Below, piece by piece: positions 11,446 to 24,071 of a stretch of 64,000 nucleotides of DNA. This stretch comes from Reticulascus tulasneorum (Eukaryota; Ascomycota; Sordariomycetes; Glomerellales; Reticulascaceae). Both the position numbers and the translations under genes were made by a program. The stretch covers positions 2,294,001 through 2,358,000 of the forward strand of contig LSAX01000005.1 of NCBI GenBank assembly GCA_001557505.1, given 5' to 3'. The notes below the pieces were generated by a model, which was not told where the DNA came from, did not search any database, and saw only the letters and a list, made by a program, of their open reading frames with translations. The stretch's first letter is position 1. Every line of letters starts with the position of its first letter.

Positions 11446-13151
11446 CTACACGCTTTGCGGTTGCACGCTCGCAGGCTATTTTGACGTTAGGACAAGCAGT
11501 TGATAGCATGAACCGGGAGTTGACTTACAGGACTGTTTAACATGCTCTGGCGTTTGTTTCGCCCCTTCTTGATGTGGCTCTTTAGAGCGCTCGAGTCGAG
11601 GGGCTTCAAAAGCTCGAAACTGCAAAGAAGCTCGGAGGATACGGACATGACGGCTCCCCAGTTGTCAAACTCTCCGCAGTACTACTAAAGCGGTCAGTGA
11701 CAAACTTTCACCATATCGGCGAGAAGAATACTTACGTTCGGAGCGCTAAACACCGTAACCAAGACCCTATCATTAAAGAACTCGTACCCATCTTCAACCA
11801 CCATGTGGGCTCGGCATATCAAGTCGAAATCATGCGTGGCGAGGAAGTCCACGATGACCTTTTTGCCGAAGCAGTAGCTGACGCCTCTCTCGTTCGCTTC
11901 CCAGTCTTGCTCCATATCAGCCGGATCCGACCACAGAAGGTCGTTCAGGAGGCCGTAGTCGGGGACGTCGGTCGGTCGGGCGATGTTGCGGATGTCGTCC
12001 ATGTGGCCCAGGGCAGGAGAAAGACCACCGTGAACGCAGAAGATCTTTCCGGCGACGATGGCTGCGATGGGGAGCGTATTGAAGCAATCGATAAAAGTCT
12101 TCCAAATCTTGACGTTGCACCGCCGCTTGCATTCGTCATAGAAGCCATACACCCTTGTGACATTGGCACATTCGTGGTTGCCTCGGAGGAGGAAGAAGTT
12201 CTCGGGGAACTTGAGCTTGTAACACAGCAGAAGCAGAATGGTCTCTAGCGACATTTTCCCGCGGTCCACATAGTCGCCTAGGAAAAGGAAGTTGGAAGAT
12301 GGTGGGAAGCCGCACATCTCGAACATGCGAATCAGATCCGTATATTGGCCGTGGACGTCGCCCACGATCTTCACCGGGGCATCCAGCTCGAGGAGTGCGG
12401 GCTGGGACAAAAAGACCTCCCGTGCGCGTGAGCAGATGGCCACAATTTCGGCGTTCTTGAGGCACACGCTTTTCGTCACCTTGCCGGCGTAGCCAGCATC
12501 CAAGAGACGCTTGATGAAGTCGTCGAGATCGATGTCCTTGATCTCGTCCATGACGACGCTTCCGCCAGAGTCATCCTTGCCTGAACCCGTCGACGGAGTC
12601 TTGGAGACCGGGTTGATAGTGCTGTCGCTCCGAACGAGAATGGACTTGCCCGGGAGCTGCATGTGGGTAGTGAGGCCGAGGCCAGCTGAAGGTGGCTGGT
12701 CGGAGACATGATCAACTTCGCCCGACGCCTGGGCAGCGCTCACATCGTGGAGCCCGCCATTCTTGAACCCTCCTGACTGCACAGGAGAGGGAGGCGGTTG
12801 CGCATCCCCGATGGGAGTGTCAAGCTCGGCCGAAGCCTGTGCGAGGGCGGAGCTAAGGCCCTCGTTCCGACTGACCCGTGACGTGGAGGATTTTGCGCTT
12901 TTGCCCGATTTTACCGAGGCAGCGTCGGATTTTTCGTCGCCGTTGGCCAAAATAGTCGAGTTCCTGGGGCTGTCCGTCTTGCCAGCTCCTGGGATCTTGG
13001 ATCGCAGGGATCTGAAGGATCGCGAGGAGTTCTGGGTGTCGGACCGGCCAAAGGATGGATAGGACTGCAGATTCTCCGAGCCGGCTGCTCCTGCCGAGCC
13101 CGAGCCCTTGGAGGAGGACGATCCCCCATCTTTGGAGGCTTGATTGCCCAT
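11446..13151 (-). CDS. PPZ1: Serine/threonine protein phosphatase PPZ (PP1-related)
   Basis: Exons 13151-11736, 11681-11529 and 11475-11446 (introns of 54 and 53 bp) give 532 residues. The protein starts [13 protein letters not shown], a classical N-myristoylation context, followed by ~220 disordered Ser-rich residues, the PPZ-specific regulatory arm. The C-terminal half is a PP1-type catalytic domain with GDVHGQ (264-269), GDYVDRG, LRGNHE, HGGLSP, LLWSDP and VVEDGYEFF, so metal ligands and catalytic residues are present. Exon 2 supplies [15 protein letters not shown]. The 30-nt last exon encodes PASVQPQSV after SMLNSP, an end typical of fungal PPZ. PPZ enzymes regulate cation homeostasis and cell-wall integrity and are inhibited by Hal3-type proteins. 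Without splicing the protein would stop soon after SAPN and lose the end of the fold. Confidence 0.93.
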
Positions 13152-14694
13152 GATGTCGGTGAGTATGAGTAGGGAGAGAGGCGGTGGTAACTCTGGTTTT
13201 GCCGCGCCTTATCCCTGGCTCGCCGTCCCTTCTCGCCGCAACGCCCGTAAATGCCGGGGCTCTCGAAAGATAGGTGATCCTGTTGCCGTCGTATGCCAGT
13301 CCTATGGAGGATGGAAGAGGCGAACTAGAATGGAGAGGAAGCGGGTGGGGGAGGTGGATCGGCGACCACTTGAGGCGGCCGTTTTGGGGGACTGAGGCAA
13401 GAGCCTGGGACTAGTTGTTATTGTCGGGTGGGAATTGGCGATGACGTCGGCGTCGACGTCGATGTTTCGCAGGTGGCTATCGAGATGCAAGTGATGGTTC
13501 GACAGGCGGAAAGGATTTTACTAAATGAAGCGGGTGGAAGAAATTTCGGCGAGTGCTGTTTCGCAAGCAGACGGAGGTCAGCCTCGTTTCGACGGCACAG
13601 CCTCTCTTGTGAGACGAAGCTGGAGGAAACGCAACTTGTGGAGGCGCGCGAAGATAACCGCAGAGATAAAGAGGAGACACAAATGCAGCAAGCAATGGGC
13701 GATGGGCAGGTGGGCAGTACGTTTTTAATGAAGCACGACTCACCAGAGACAGACGAAGGGTAATGCGGGGAGGAGATTTTGTGGCGGAGGTGCGTGCAAG
13801 ATAACCACTCTAGTCCAAATGAATCTGCAAGACCCAAGGTGTTGGTTCTTGGGAGCGGTGGGTTGCCAAGGTAATTTGGGGAGGGGAAGGCGGTATCAGA
13901 CGAGCTCTCTTGTCGTTTTTGCTCGCTCGGCGGCGCCTGAAACCCGGTTCGGTCGAGAGCTGTTTATCCCTGGTGGTAATTGCAGAGAGAGGGCAGGAGT
14001 TGGTGGAATTGGCCGAGTTCTGGAAATTTGGGATCTCTCGTCGATCTGTTCTGTACACCCGGGTGCAGACGCAATCAGGAAGACCGAGGCTTTTGCGCGG
14101 CGGGCGGACAGCTCTGACCACGACGTGACTTTTGTAGGTGATTACTATGGCGATTGATGACAATTAGAATTTGAAATCAAGCCTCTTGGTCACCACGACT
14201 CTTGGGCCCTTGGTTATCTCGATTGGACAGTTTGACTGATAGAACGAGGACTCTTGGCGCTAAGTACGTCTGTTCTACTGCGGTTGGTAGCAAAAGAGGA
14301 TAGATATCCCCGAATCTCTCCAGGTTCTGATTCGTGTTGCTTTTTCGTGACAGATCGGCCGTGTGCTCCCGAGGCAAATCGTGAGTGATGAACGAAACTG
14401 ATGGTTTCTTCGTCGGGGATTTGAACAAAGCAAGCAGCTGCCGGCGAGGACGAAAGTAAGGAAGAGCTTTGGGCAGGCGGTGGGGAGAGGGTGATGATGT
14501 AAAGAGGTGGGCGGTGATGGCGGGGAGGAGAGGGCCGGGAGGAAGATGACAGGAGGCACGTCAGTTGAAGAAACGACGCCGATTCATTCGTCAGCGCAAG
14601 CTCGGGACCTGAAGGATGAGTGACTCTAACTACCTAGGTTACCCAGTAGGTCCTCAGCTACTATCCACCACCTGGGATAATTCGTGGGTGCCCG

Positions 14695-14706
14695 CCCCCC
14701 CCCCCC
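14695..14706. repeat. Poly-C run (C12)
   Basis: Twelve consecutive C on the + strand in the PPZ1/SUR7 intergenic region. Confidence 0.9.
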
Positions 14707-17279
14707 TCTGTGCTGGGCCAGAGCTCCGGATCTTCGGCGCATGCAGTGCTTAAGTCCACTGAGACTGGCTGCAGTGGCCGACCGACCGAACTGACCGACC
14801 CACACTTCGTAAAACTCCACAGCCTAGGCCTGGTCCCCCGTAATTCAGCTGCGTATACGGAGTACTATGGACGGTACATAATGATGGTAAACGCAGTCGC
14901 AACAGTGCTCAGGTTTTGCCACGCAGCTTGTCTTTTTTTGCTGTCACTCCCTCCCTTCCTGCTGCTGCTCCCGCATCCCACACACCCCCTTCCTCCCTCC
15001 CCCAGACTGACCGAGAGCTGCTGCATGAGGCACGTGCCGCGACTGACTGCTGCGTGGCGGGCTGAGCGGGTGGCCTCAAAGTCAAGTCTCAGAGTGGGGG
15101 CGAAACAACTCTGTAGCGTTGAGTAATTATCTGCCATCTGCAAGAGATAACCTGGCACGCCTGGCTTTGTCTTGTCTTGGGCGCGGTCCTACAGAGAAGC
15201 GAGAGAAGGCCGACTTTCGTCATGGTACCAACCGCACGGCTACGGCCCAGGCCACCCCACGATGCGACCCGGAGAATGCAGTCAATCTGGTCATCAATAT
15301 GATTCCAGCCAGTCGATCGCCGTGGTCGGGTGCGACTTCCCTTCATGGGCATGGGGGATTCTCACACGGACAGATCATGCGGCTTGCAAAGATGCATTCC
15401 CTACCGACTCCCCTTCCCGCATCATATCCCCCGCTCTGACCGCTCTGACGTTTGACATCTACCGACAGCATTGGTCCGGCAACCGGCATGGGAATTTCTC
15501 TAGAGGGTTTCCGCCACTTCACAGATGCGTTGCCAGACTCAAGCGCCCGTTTTCGAACCATTAATCTTTTCCTAAATAGCCAACTGTATACAGACTACAT
15601 TCCGTTTTCTTCAACCAATTTCCTGGAGGTAGTTCAGAGAGATGGCCTTAACTGCTCTACCAAGTAATTAGTGCCGCAACTAACTAATTACAACGTGGAA
15701 CCAAACCGCCGAGCAGATAACATTATACACTAGTTACACCGCTCTCCATTCCTCGACCTTGGCTGCGCAAACGATGAGCTGCTATCTTGGTTTGGTGAAG
15801 CCTAAGACTCGGAATCTCTTGGCAGTGACCACCTTACGCAAGAAACCGGGGATGATATGCGGTTTAACCTTTCACCACTTTGTAGACCAAATTCTTTTCA
15901 TCGGTAGTAGAGCATTAAGCCTCACTCTTGCATAGGTAGTCCTCTGGCGACAATCTCGTACGGGCCAATTGCAGTTAGCAAAGACCTTGAGTTCGATCCC
16001 TGAACTATAGACCCGCTGATTGCAAACAAAAAGATAGCTTTTGGAACTGATAAGATTAGGTTTAGATTTGGGTTGATCTGTAGATTAACTAGTATCTTCG
16101 ATACAGTAGCACTCCTCAGCCCTTTCATTTTCATGACCAGCCGACGGCGGACGGCATAGTCCACGACTTTTCAAAAGTTCAGGTGGGCTCTGTGACTCAA
16201 TGGTCTCGTATGATTTTGTCCCAAGATCTCGAGTTGCAGATAAGGTAACATATGTTTCCAAGTTCAGCCAAGACTAACCTGCGTTGTTCGATCGCCGAAC
16301 TTTTTCGAGTGTGGCCATCCTGATTCAGCCCCGATCACTTTCCGCGTTTTCGGAGATTTCTGTCATGGCCAGCTGCCACACTTGTCTTACCGAGCCACAA
16401 TAGGGTTCAACCAGTCTTGACAAGCATTGCAGATTCTCCATGTGTTCTACTAAAGCCAGATGCGATTGGGATACTCCACCGATATCGCATAACGATACAG
16501 TCTTTCGGGTGACGGCGGTGCACTCGTCACATCCATCATTCGTGAACTTCGGTCATGTGCTAGAAATATCGTCGAATTGTTTGGTGAGAGCTTATGGGCC
16601 TCCCTCCAGAGGAGAATGAGATGCCCTTTCGATATTCAAGGTGACACTGTTCTTCCCTCCGTGTCGGTCAACAGTTTGCACCGCCCTAGGCTGGAAGTTT
16701 CGCGTTGATGAATACTCGGGATTACGGCCTCCAAGGCTACGAGATCGATCCGAGTCGGGATAGATATCTCTCTATTATGAACTGCTGCAACAGCCGACCA
16801 GACTACCATCCGGGCATAGGTAGGATTAAAGCTTAATTACTTAAACGGGCAGTGCTGACCAGCCTGAGCAGCCAGGCTGACAGATTACTGGACAGCTGAT
16901 AGGGTGGCTCGAACCTTACCAAGCAGTGGAAAGCATGCGGCCATGGGTGGGGGGATCCCGAGACTGGACAATGCTCTGCCAGCCAGGCCTTGTCAGGGTT
17001 CCTCCGTACTTTGGAATTTCTAAATTTAGGTGATTCCGCCTCACGCTGGCGTAGCTGGTCCACTGAAAGGCCTCAGACCGGGAACATGGGGGGCGTGATG
17101 GGAGTCCACTGCACGCTGAGCCTCCCGCGACGATGACTACCCGGAACCACTTTTGAATTGCGTCTCCTCTCCTTGGATTCGTAGGCACCCGGCCGCCGGG
17201 ACTTGTCAGAGAAGCCCCAGTTATCGCAGATCGATCAAGGCACAGATGGTATCTGCCAGTTCTGCAAATGCCAATTGAC

Positions 17280-17293
17280 GGGGGGGGGGGGGG
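17280..17293. repeat. Poly-G run (G14)
   Basis: Fourteen consecutive G on the + strand upstream of the SUR7-family gene. Confidence 0.9.
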
Positions 17294-18328
17294 AATGGGC
17301 CATTCGCTTTATCCCCCCCTGTGGATCTATCAATAGTAAAGGCATTTTGTGGGTTCCTCATTGATGACCGATTTTCCTTTTCTTGGTGCTGACCTTACCT
17401 GTACCAACTGGCCAAGGGTTGAGAAGAGACCTTGATGAGCAGTAAGTCGGCCCCCCCTGCATCTGCATCTGGTCAATGGTCGCCGTCTCCTCGTTTGGAA
17501 GCCACATGTAGAGAGTGAGGGACATTCATTTCGGCGACAATCGCATTGTGGTCTAGGTTGGATAGCGAAGAGGCTGCGAACTCATTAGCCCTGGCGTGGG
17601 GAGGAAAAGACACTAGAAGTTCAGCTCATCCATCTTGGCTTGGTGCGGGTTACGCGTAAGTAGGTAGATGTGTACCCTTTGTACGCGGATGGCAGTACGA
17701 AGTACTCATTACGCAGTGAGGCAATAAGGGTCCACTGTATCGCGCGTCTCTCTCCATCATCATCGCAGTGCCATCCGCTTTCGTAAACAGGACCCCTTGC
17801 CGTTTACCAGCCGGCCAGCACATGTGGGAGAGAAGGGGATCGGAGGGCAGAGATGGCCGTGCGAGAGGATGCGGAGAGGTCACTTCCAAGCAACCTGCAC
17901 AGCCTAAAGGTACCTGACTTTACCTCCCTGCCCTTGGAGGGTGAGATGTCTTTTCTCAAACACCCGCAGGGGCTGAGTTCGCCGCTAACGACCGCCCATC
18001 AGCCCAACTCGCGTCTCCACCAAATGCAAAGAGTCCCTGGCTGCGCCACTTGATATTCTTGCAGGGCCAACGCCAGCTTTAAAACAACGCTGCTCTTCGG
18101 CCTCCTGTCAGCAAATCTCCTTATTCCCATCTCACGCCTCGTTTCCTTTTTTTTCCTTTTCTACAAGTAACAAAAAGGGTCTTCTTCCCACCCTTTCTCA
18201 TCACCGCTTGACGAGCCTTCCTAATCTCTCCCATCTACACTCGTTGGAGAAGGCATCTCGACTTTCATCCCCTTACCCCCCAACACCCCACTTACCGGAC
18301 CTCGGAAAACGCAAGAGAATCCTACACA

Positions 18329-19429
18329 ATGGGTGTCGGGCGATTCTTCTGCGTGGCGCTGCCATTCATTCTCTCGGTCGGCAGTTTGATCTTTCTGTTG
18401 ATAGCATGTCTCGGCGGCATCTCCAACAAGGACCTTTTCATGTTCCAGGTCAACACGACCGACCTGGGCATCGACCCCGCCAACTTGGATACCTTCCTTG
18501 ACCGCGTCGGCGCCCGCGCCGCTGTCGAGTTCAACGAGGTTCCCACTATCCTCACCACCCGCGCCGAAGCCAACCTAGCTCTGCGATCCAAGCTCAAGGG
18601 TACCCACACCAAAGTCGCTGAGAATACCGAGGAGGAAGAGACGACCACCACCGCCAGCGCCGAGACTCAGTCCGGCAACATCACGGCCGCCGATCTTGGT
18701 CTGGCCAACATTTACAACGTTGCGCTTTGGGGATACTGCTCCATCGATGCCGATGGCAAGAGGACCTGCACCAAGGGCAAGTTCAACTGGGCTGCCGACT
18801 CGCTGAACACCAGCACTCTCGAGACCATCGGCGCCATCAGCGGCAAGAAGGTCAACCTGCCTGACGAGGTCAGCACCGCCCTGGATGCCTTCATCACCGT
18901 GTCCAAATGGACCCAGGTCGCCTACATCGTTGCCTTCCTCGCTCTCGCTTTCTCGGTCATTTTCGGCATCTTCGCCAACTGCACCAGGATCATGTCGTGC
19001 CTGACATTCATCATTGCCAGCGTTGCCTCCATCGCCGTTGTCGCCGCAGCCACCCTCTCGACTGTCATGTCCGTCATTGTTGTCGGCACTGTTGAGGGCA
19101 CTGCAAAGTTCTACGGAGTCGAGTCCGCGTTCAACACCACGTTCCTCGCTCTCGTCTGGATCTCCGCCGCTCTCGCCATCGGCGCCGGCTTCTTCTGGAT
19201 GTTCACCATCTGCTGCTGTGCTCCCAGCCACAAGAGTCGCAAGGACCGCAAGCGACACTCCCCCGATGCCGAGAAGCTCCTCCCCGTCGCTACCAACGCT
19301 TACCAGCCGCTCCACGAGCCCCAGCACACCGGCTTTCACAGCCAAACTGGTCCTCAGTACGGCGCACCCCGCCACCCCAGCGGTGCTCGCTCCGACCTTG
19401 CTTACGAGCCATACTCGCACCGCGGTTAA
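18329..19429 (+). CDS. SUR7/PalI-family four-span membrane protein
   Basis: A single exon of 366 residues. Topology fits the SUR7 family: TM1 at about residues 7-29; a long extracytoplasmic loop with N-glycosylation sequons; then TM2 (~196-217), TM3 (~224-250) and TM4 (~272-297); and a cytoplasmic tail of ~65 residues that begins with a CCC cluster and basic residues (palmitoylation is possible). The loop carries the family-type motif LWGYC (residues 133-137), with a second cysteine near residue 147. SUR7-family proteins organise plasma-membrane eisosome/MCC domains and affect endocytosis and cell-wall synthesis; PalI relatives act in pH sensing. Which branch this is cannot be settled by eye. 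The start context ACACAATGG is good. Confidence 0.85.
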   Translation: MGVGRFFCVALPFILSVGSLIFLLIACLGGISNKDLFMFQVNTTDLGIDPANLDTFLDRVGARAAVEFNEVPTILTTRAEANLALRSKLKGTHTKVAENTEEEETTTTASAETQSGNITAADLGLANIYNVALWGYCSIDADGKRTCTKGKFNWAADSLNTSTLETIGAISGKKVNLPDEVSTALDAFITVSKWTQVAYIVAFLALAFSVIFGIFANCTRIMSCLTFIIASVASIAVVAAATLSTVMSVIVVGTVEGTAKFYGVESAFNTTFLALVWISAALAIGAGFFWMFTICCCAPSHKSRKDRKRHSPDAEKLLPVATNAYQPLHEPQHTGFHSQTGPQYGAPRHPSGARSDLAYEPYSHRG

Positions 19430-20007
19430 AGCGGTCACGGTGGGGATATTCGGTATAAGATAGGGGCCGAGTTGCCATGTTCTGCATCGTTGGCGTTTGG
19501 GTTGGACCGTTGCGCAAGAATGACACGAGAATCACTGGTCATGAAAGGAAAAAGAGGTCAGGGGTTTGGTGGATTTGGATTGCGAGTACCCTGGCATGGA
19601 ATGATACCCCACCAGGCATGTTTTTTTTCTAGAACCTTATTACATCTGTGAATATTATCACCAAAAAATAACCTTCACCACATTTTTACTGCTCCAAAAA
19701 GTACTTGAATTGTGAATTTGGTCGACATCGCATGGCCTGTAGTAGTGATTGTAACGTGTCAACTCCCGATCAATTGGCACTGTTCTGGGGAATATCGAAA
19801 CTTCGCACATAAGAAAATGGTCGTGGAGTCCACCTTGTCAGACGACAAAATCCAGATTCTTTCACTTCTCACAGCCGCACTCGGGATTCTGGCCTCTCTC
19901 ATCTCACCTGAGATTTTCTCATTTTACGACCAGTCGAATTGGAAGCGCGCACAAGCTACCTGTCAGATTCCTCGCCGGGCCACCTTCCTCCCGCTGACAA
20001 GCTACCC
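19430..20007. other. Intergenic region SUR7 / TRM734 with an upstream open frame
   Basis: 578 bp between tandem genes. It contains an ATG-started frame (ATG at 19816) of 65 codons whose TGA (20009-20011) overlaps the proposed TRM734 start. The encoded peptide resembles nothing I know, and whether the frame is transcribed is unknown. Confidence 0.4.
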
Positions 20008-23000
20008 ATGAACCATGCAGTTAGTCATTCTTAAATTTTTTTTTTTGCCGCCCTGAGAATAGAAACATGACACGACCTAATATTATGCGAAGCAGCCCAG
20101 CTTACGGCGGGACTTTCTGCTGACTCCCGTCACCGGACTGGGCTTCTTCACCTCGGCGCTGGGCCGGCCGTGTCTGCTCGTGGGTGAGGACACTGAACTC
20201 AAGGTGTATGATGTCGAGAGCGGGAGGCTCTGCTGGACGTGTAAGGTCTTTCGGGCCCAGAGCATTCATGGGATCCGCGTAGGTTCGGCTGGTGGAGGGA
20301 CAGTTCTCGTGTGGGGTGGTCAGTCGGTGGCTGCCTTTCCATTGCGGTTTGTCGAGGAGCGTCTTGAGTCTGGCGACTCTGGTCAAGATGAGCCAGAGAT
20401 CACCGAAGTAACGGCGCCGGACTGGATATATGACGGCGCTTTCTCACCGGGTGACACTGATCGACTTGTCCTCGCTACGGCTCATAACGAGGCTCTTGAG
20501 GTCACCATTTCAGATGTTCTCACCTTCGGCCGTCTCGTCTCGCCCTCCCGGCCCAACCTGTACTCCGCGCACCTCACCTGGATCGCCGACGATACCGTGC
20601 TGGTAGCCGGTGGCACAGTCTTTGGGGAAATACTGGTGTGGAAGTGCCGGTTTTCTCCCGACGGCAGTAGTGCCTATGAGGTGCTGTTCGTCCTCGCTGG
20701 CCATGAGGGATCTATATTCGGCGTAGATATTTCCCCGGAGATCGATGTCGGTGACGGCCGTAGAATAAGACTCCTGGCCAGCTGTAGCGATGACAGGACC
20801 ATCCGCATCTGGGACATCACTGAGAGATCGGACGGCAAGCGTCATCCACAGGATAACCTGGGCGAGGCGCGTGAGACTGGTTTCGGCAGCGTTACGGACC
20901 CAGCCACCTCCGCAAGCACCTCGGTGAGTCCATTGGCCGTAGTCATGGGCCATCTCTCGAGGATATGGCATGTGAAGTTTCCGAGCCATGTCGACAATCT
21001 GACCGCAGGCTGTCCGTTGCCTATCTACTCCTTCGGCGAGGATGCTACGATACAGAAATGGCACTTGGATCTGGACGTCGAGCAGGTAGGGAAGCCTGGG
21101 GGTGCTCACGCTGCCGCCAAGTTGACACATCAAACCACTCGTGCACACCACGATGGAAAGCACATCTGGTCCACTGCCATGGCACCGCTCGCTTCGGGCG
21201 GCCTCCTGATCGCGACCGGCGGCGCGGACGGCAAGGTTGACCTTCTGACCGAGAGCGTAGACTCAACAGCCACTCCCACCAACCTAGAAGCTCTCCCGGA
21301 TGAGCTCCTGACGATGGTGTTGCAGGATGTCCTCCAGAGACTGCCTTCGCGAGAGAGCGGGGCCGCTCTTGCGCCCTCCAAAGTTCGAGAAGTCTTTCAA
21401 CGATATGAATTTATATCTCCGGATGCCCTGCTGGCCAGCAGCAACACGGGCAGGCTTTTCTTAAGCTCATTCCAGTCGAGTCTCAGCTGGACGGAGGTAA
21501 ATGTGGACGATGCAGTCCTCACAGACCTGCGGTCGTGTACTGTCATCAAAAGTCCCGCGCAGGGCTTGGCCCTTCTGGGCACTGCGTCCGGTAGGGTATA
21601 CATCTATCGAGACCTGAAGGTGGAACAAATTGCAATCTTGCCGTGGAAGATTGCGGATCTGTTCTGTCTAGGGCCATCGGCTGGCGATGGGTCCGGACAG
21701 ACGTCGACAGTAGAGGTCCTCGTTACGCAGATTGGGCACTCGGTGGAGGCTCGGATCCTTACCCTTGACTTGATATCAGCGGCCGTCGTCTCGACAATTA
21801 CCCTTCCGGCCATGGACGAGAGGTTCATAGTGACGTCCGCCGCGGTGGTTGGCGACTTTTTTATCCTCGGGAGCCGGCATGGTTACCTGGCAGCATGGAA
21901 GAGATCCAAAGAAAATTTGGAACCGCTGGCGAAAAACGAGCGGCAAACAACCGATGGGATCACGGCAATTATCCCTCTGCCCGGGCCCTCGAGCGGAGGC
22001 TCGACATATTTCCTAACCACGTGTCGGGATGGAATGTACAGAGTCTATGAGATCGAGTCAGGGGAGAACGTCGATATGCGTATGCAACATCAGACGGCCC
22101 TTCCCGCCGTGCCAAACCTTGAGGGCGCATGGTTCGTGGCGAACGAAGATGGGACATGGGATCTAGTTCTCTGCGGCTTCAGGAGCAAGAACTTCATAAC
22201 CTGGAACGAAACTAAGCGGCAGGAGGTCCTCAGTATCGAATGCGGCGGTGCACATCGACACTTCACATACACCGCCGACGCAGCGCATGCCGAATGGCTC
22301 CGCTTCGCTTACACGAAAGCCTCCACGCTGAACATCTACTCTCAGGCGCGCACATCCCATCGAGTCCTGAAGCAGGGCACGCACGGCCGAGAGGTGCGGG
22401 CGGTTGCACACTCTGGGAAGTACATTGCCACCGGTGCGGAGGATACGAGGATCCGAATCTGGGAGTACGACGCCGGCGAACAGCCCCGGCTACGGTCTCT
22501 CGCCGTCGTGGCCGCGCACAGGGCGGGTCTCCATCGTCTGCAGTGGTTTCGAGACGACCACCTCTTCAGCGGCGGCGGGAACGAAGAGTTCATGGTCTGG
22601 CGGGTTCGGCGGCTCGATACTGCATTCTCGGGGCTGGCAGTGGTGTGCGAGGCGGTGTTTGGCGACAAGAGCCCGGACGGAGACCTCAGGATCATGGACT
22701 TTGACGTCTCCTGTCTGGAGGACGGGGCTTCCGAGGAGCCTGCTTTCCGCATTACCTTGGCATTTTCGAATTCTGTGATCAAGACATACCGCTACAAGAG
22801 AGATATGGGGTTCCAGCTGATGGTCAAGGGCCGGTATACCGGGGCTTGCATGATGCAACTCCGCCACCTGCGGGTCGAAGACGGCATTCTCTGTATCTTG
22901 ACCGCGTCTACAGACGGCCATCTAGTCATTTGGAGCGCGAGGCAACCGAGCGGAAGCGAAGAGGCTGCAGTGTCGGACTACTCCATAAATCTCGTGACCA

Positions 23001-23443
23001 GAGTCCATCAGAGCAGCATCAAAGCGCTCGATCTGCGCATCACAAAGCACGGGGATGCTACTCAATACCTAGTCGTCACAGGAGGCGACGACAACGCACT
23101 CGGTGTTACTTCCATACAACTACTGTCGGCCGCGTTCACAGTCATGTCCCAGTCGACAGTGAAGAAGGCCCACGCGGCTGCCATCAACGGGGCGGCCATT
23201 CTGGAGAGCAATGAGGGAGAGACCACGCTGGCTACAGCGAGCAACGACCAGCGGGTTAAAGTGTGGAGGGTGAGTCGGCCCTACAGTCAGGACGTGTCTA
23301 TCACGTTATTGGGAGACAAGTATAGCGGTGTTGCGGACGCGGGAGATGTAGAGGTCATTCCCGGCACGAAACAGCTCATCGTTGCTGGTGTGGGACTGGA
23401 AGTGTGGAACTTTGTGGGCGAGTCGGGTGTTACGGGCGCCTAG
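20008..23443 (+). CDS. TRM734: WD-repeat tRNA 2'-O-methylation cofactor Trm734 (WDR6/Rtt10)
   Basis: The long frame through 23443 has no ATG at its 5' end: it is open from 20081 and first meets a GTG at 20180. I propose a 12-nt first exon (20008-20019, MNHA) and a 76-bp intron (GTTAGT donor, CTAAT branch site, CAG acceptor ending at 20095). This gives MNHA-PSLRRDFLLTPVTGLGFF and 1119 residues, the expected size. LVGEDTELKVYDVE near the start and many WD units (LASCSDDRTIRIWD, ATGAEDTRIRIWEYD, TASNDQRVKVWR) place it in the WDR6/Rtt10 family. The family member Trm734 partners Trm7 in 2'-O-methylation of tRNA position 34, and WDR6 forms multi-propeller structures. Family assignment is firm; the exact 5' end is inferred. 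Confidence 0.85.
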
Positions 23444-23958
23444 GCTGGGAGCAGTCATGGTACATCTGCATAGCATCTATGTTGTTGAATATCACGATGA
23501 TCATCAAAGCAGTGCCAGCGTTAACACGACTGGAAGAAAGCGTCTCCACATGAAATGCCTTTAGGAATACAATGCGTGCCAAGGTGTGTGCATTTAGAAG
23601 CCAGCGGTTACGAAGTCATATCCATTCTGGCCGTATCACCCAAGATTATGGAACGAGTATCGGTGATGGACTCATGTCTATTCAATGGTACTAACATGAG
23701 TGATCGACTACTATCTAGGACGCTACAAATGTAGTATATTGAGATGTTAGCCCGTTTGTTGCCAGTACATGCTTTATATACTTCGCCCCGTGGCTACGCA
23801 GCGGGCGTAGTATGCTGGGGTATGCAACGAAGAACACTCCACCAATCACACGTACCAATCTGATATGGGCGGTATGGTGGGCCTTCCTTGAAGTAGACGA
23901 GTGACAAACTTTTAAGGTGTGTACGGCGGCGGTGTGGCAGCGCGGGCTTACAATTGGG

Positions 23959-23995
23959 TTCACAGCAATTTTAACCCGCACGAGGCCCTCATGTT
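23959..23995. repeat. Direct repeat, copy 1 (37 bp)
   Basis: Matches 24072-24108 at 33 of 37 positions; the copies are 113 bp apart, start to start. The shared core is GCAATTTTAAC followed by CACGAGG and CCTCATGTT. Confidence 0.85.
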
Positions 23996-24071
23996 TGGGC
24001 TCCTCCGCCGGAATCCGACGAAGATCAAGACGACGATTACGTCCCTGTTGTAGACTTCGTGGGGCATATCT

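Larger units (their letters stand above)
13152..18328. other. 5.2-kb divergent intergenic region (PPZ1 / SUR7)
   Basis: No conserved coding was found on either strand. The PPZ1-proximal ~1.4 kb is purine-rich on + (pyrimidine-rich in the PPZ1 sense), as expected for a long leader. The SUR7-proximal ~250 bp is pyrimidine-rich on +. Between them lie a C12 run (14695-14706), a G14 run (17280-17293), repeated TACCTA/TAGGTA motifs (14628, 16818, 17656) and an AT-richer stretch at about 15600-16830. No tRNA or intact mobile element is visible. Confidence 0.55.

Noticed and set aside
15980..16005. TTCGATCCCTGAAC, resembling a tRNA T-arm
   Set aside because: The flanking bases do not form the five-pair stem, and no D-arm or anticodon arm is found at the right distance.
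16189..16255. GGGCTCTGTGACTCAATGGT, resembling a tRNA 5' half with an A box
   Set aside because: No matching T-arm or acceptor 3' half follows; at best a decayed tRNA.
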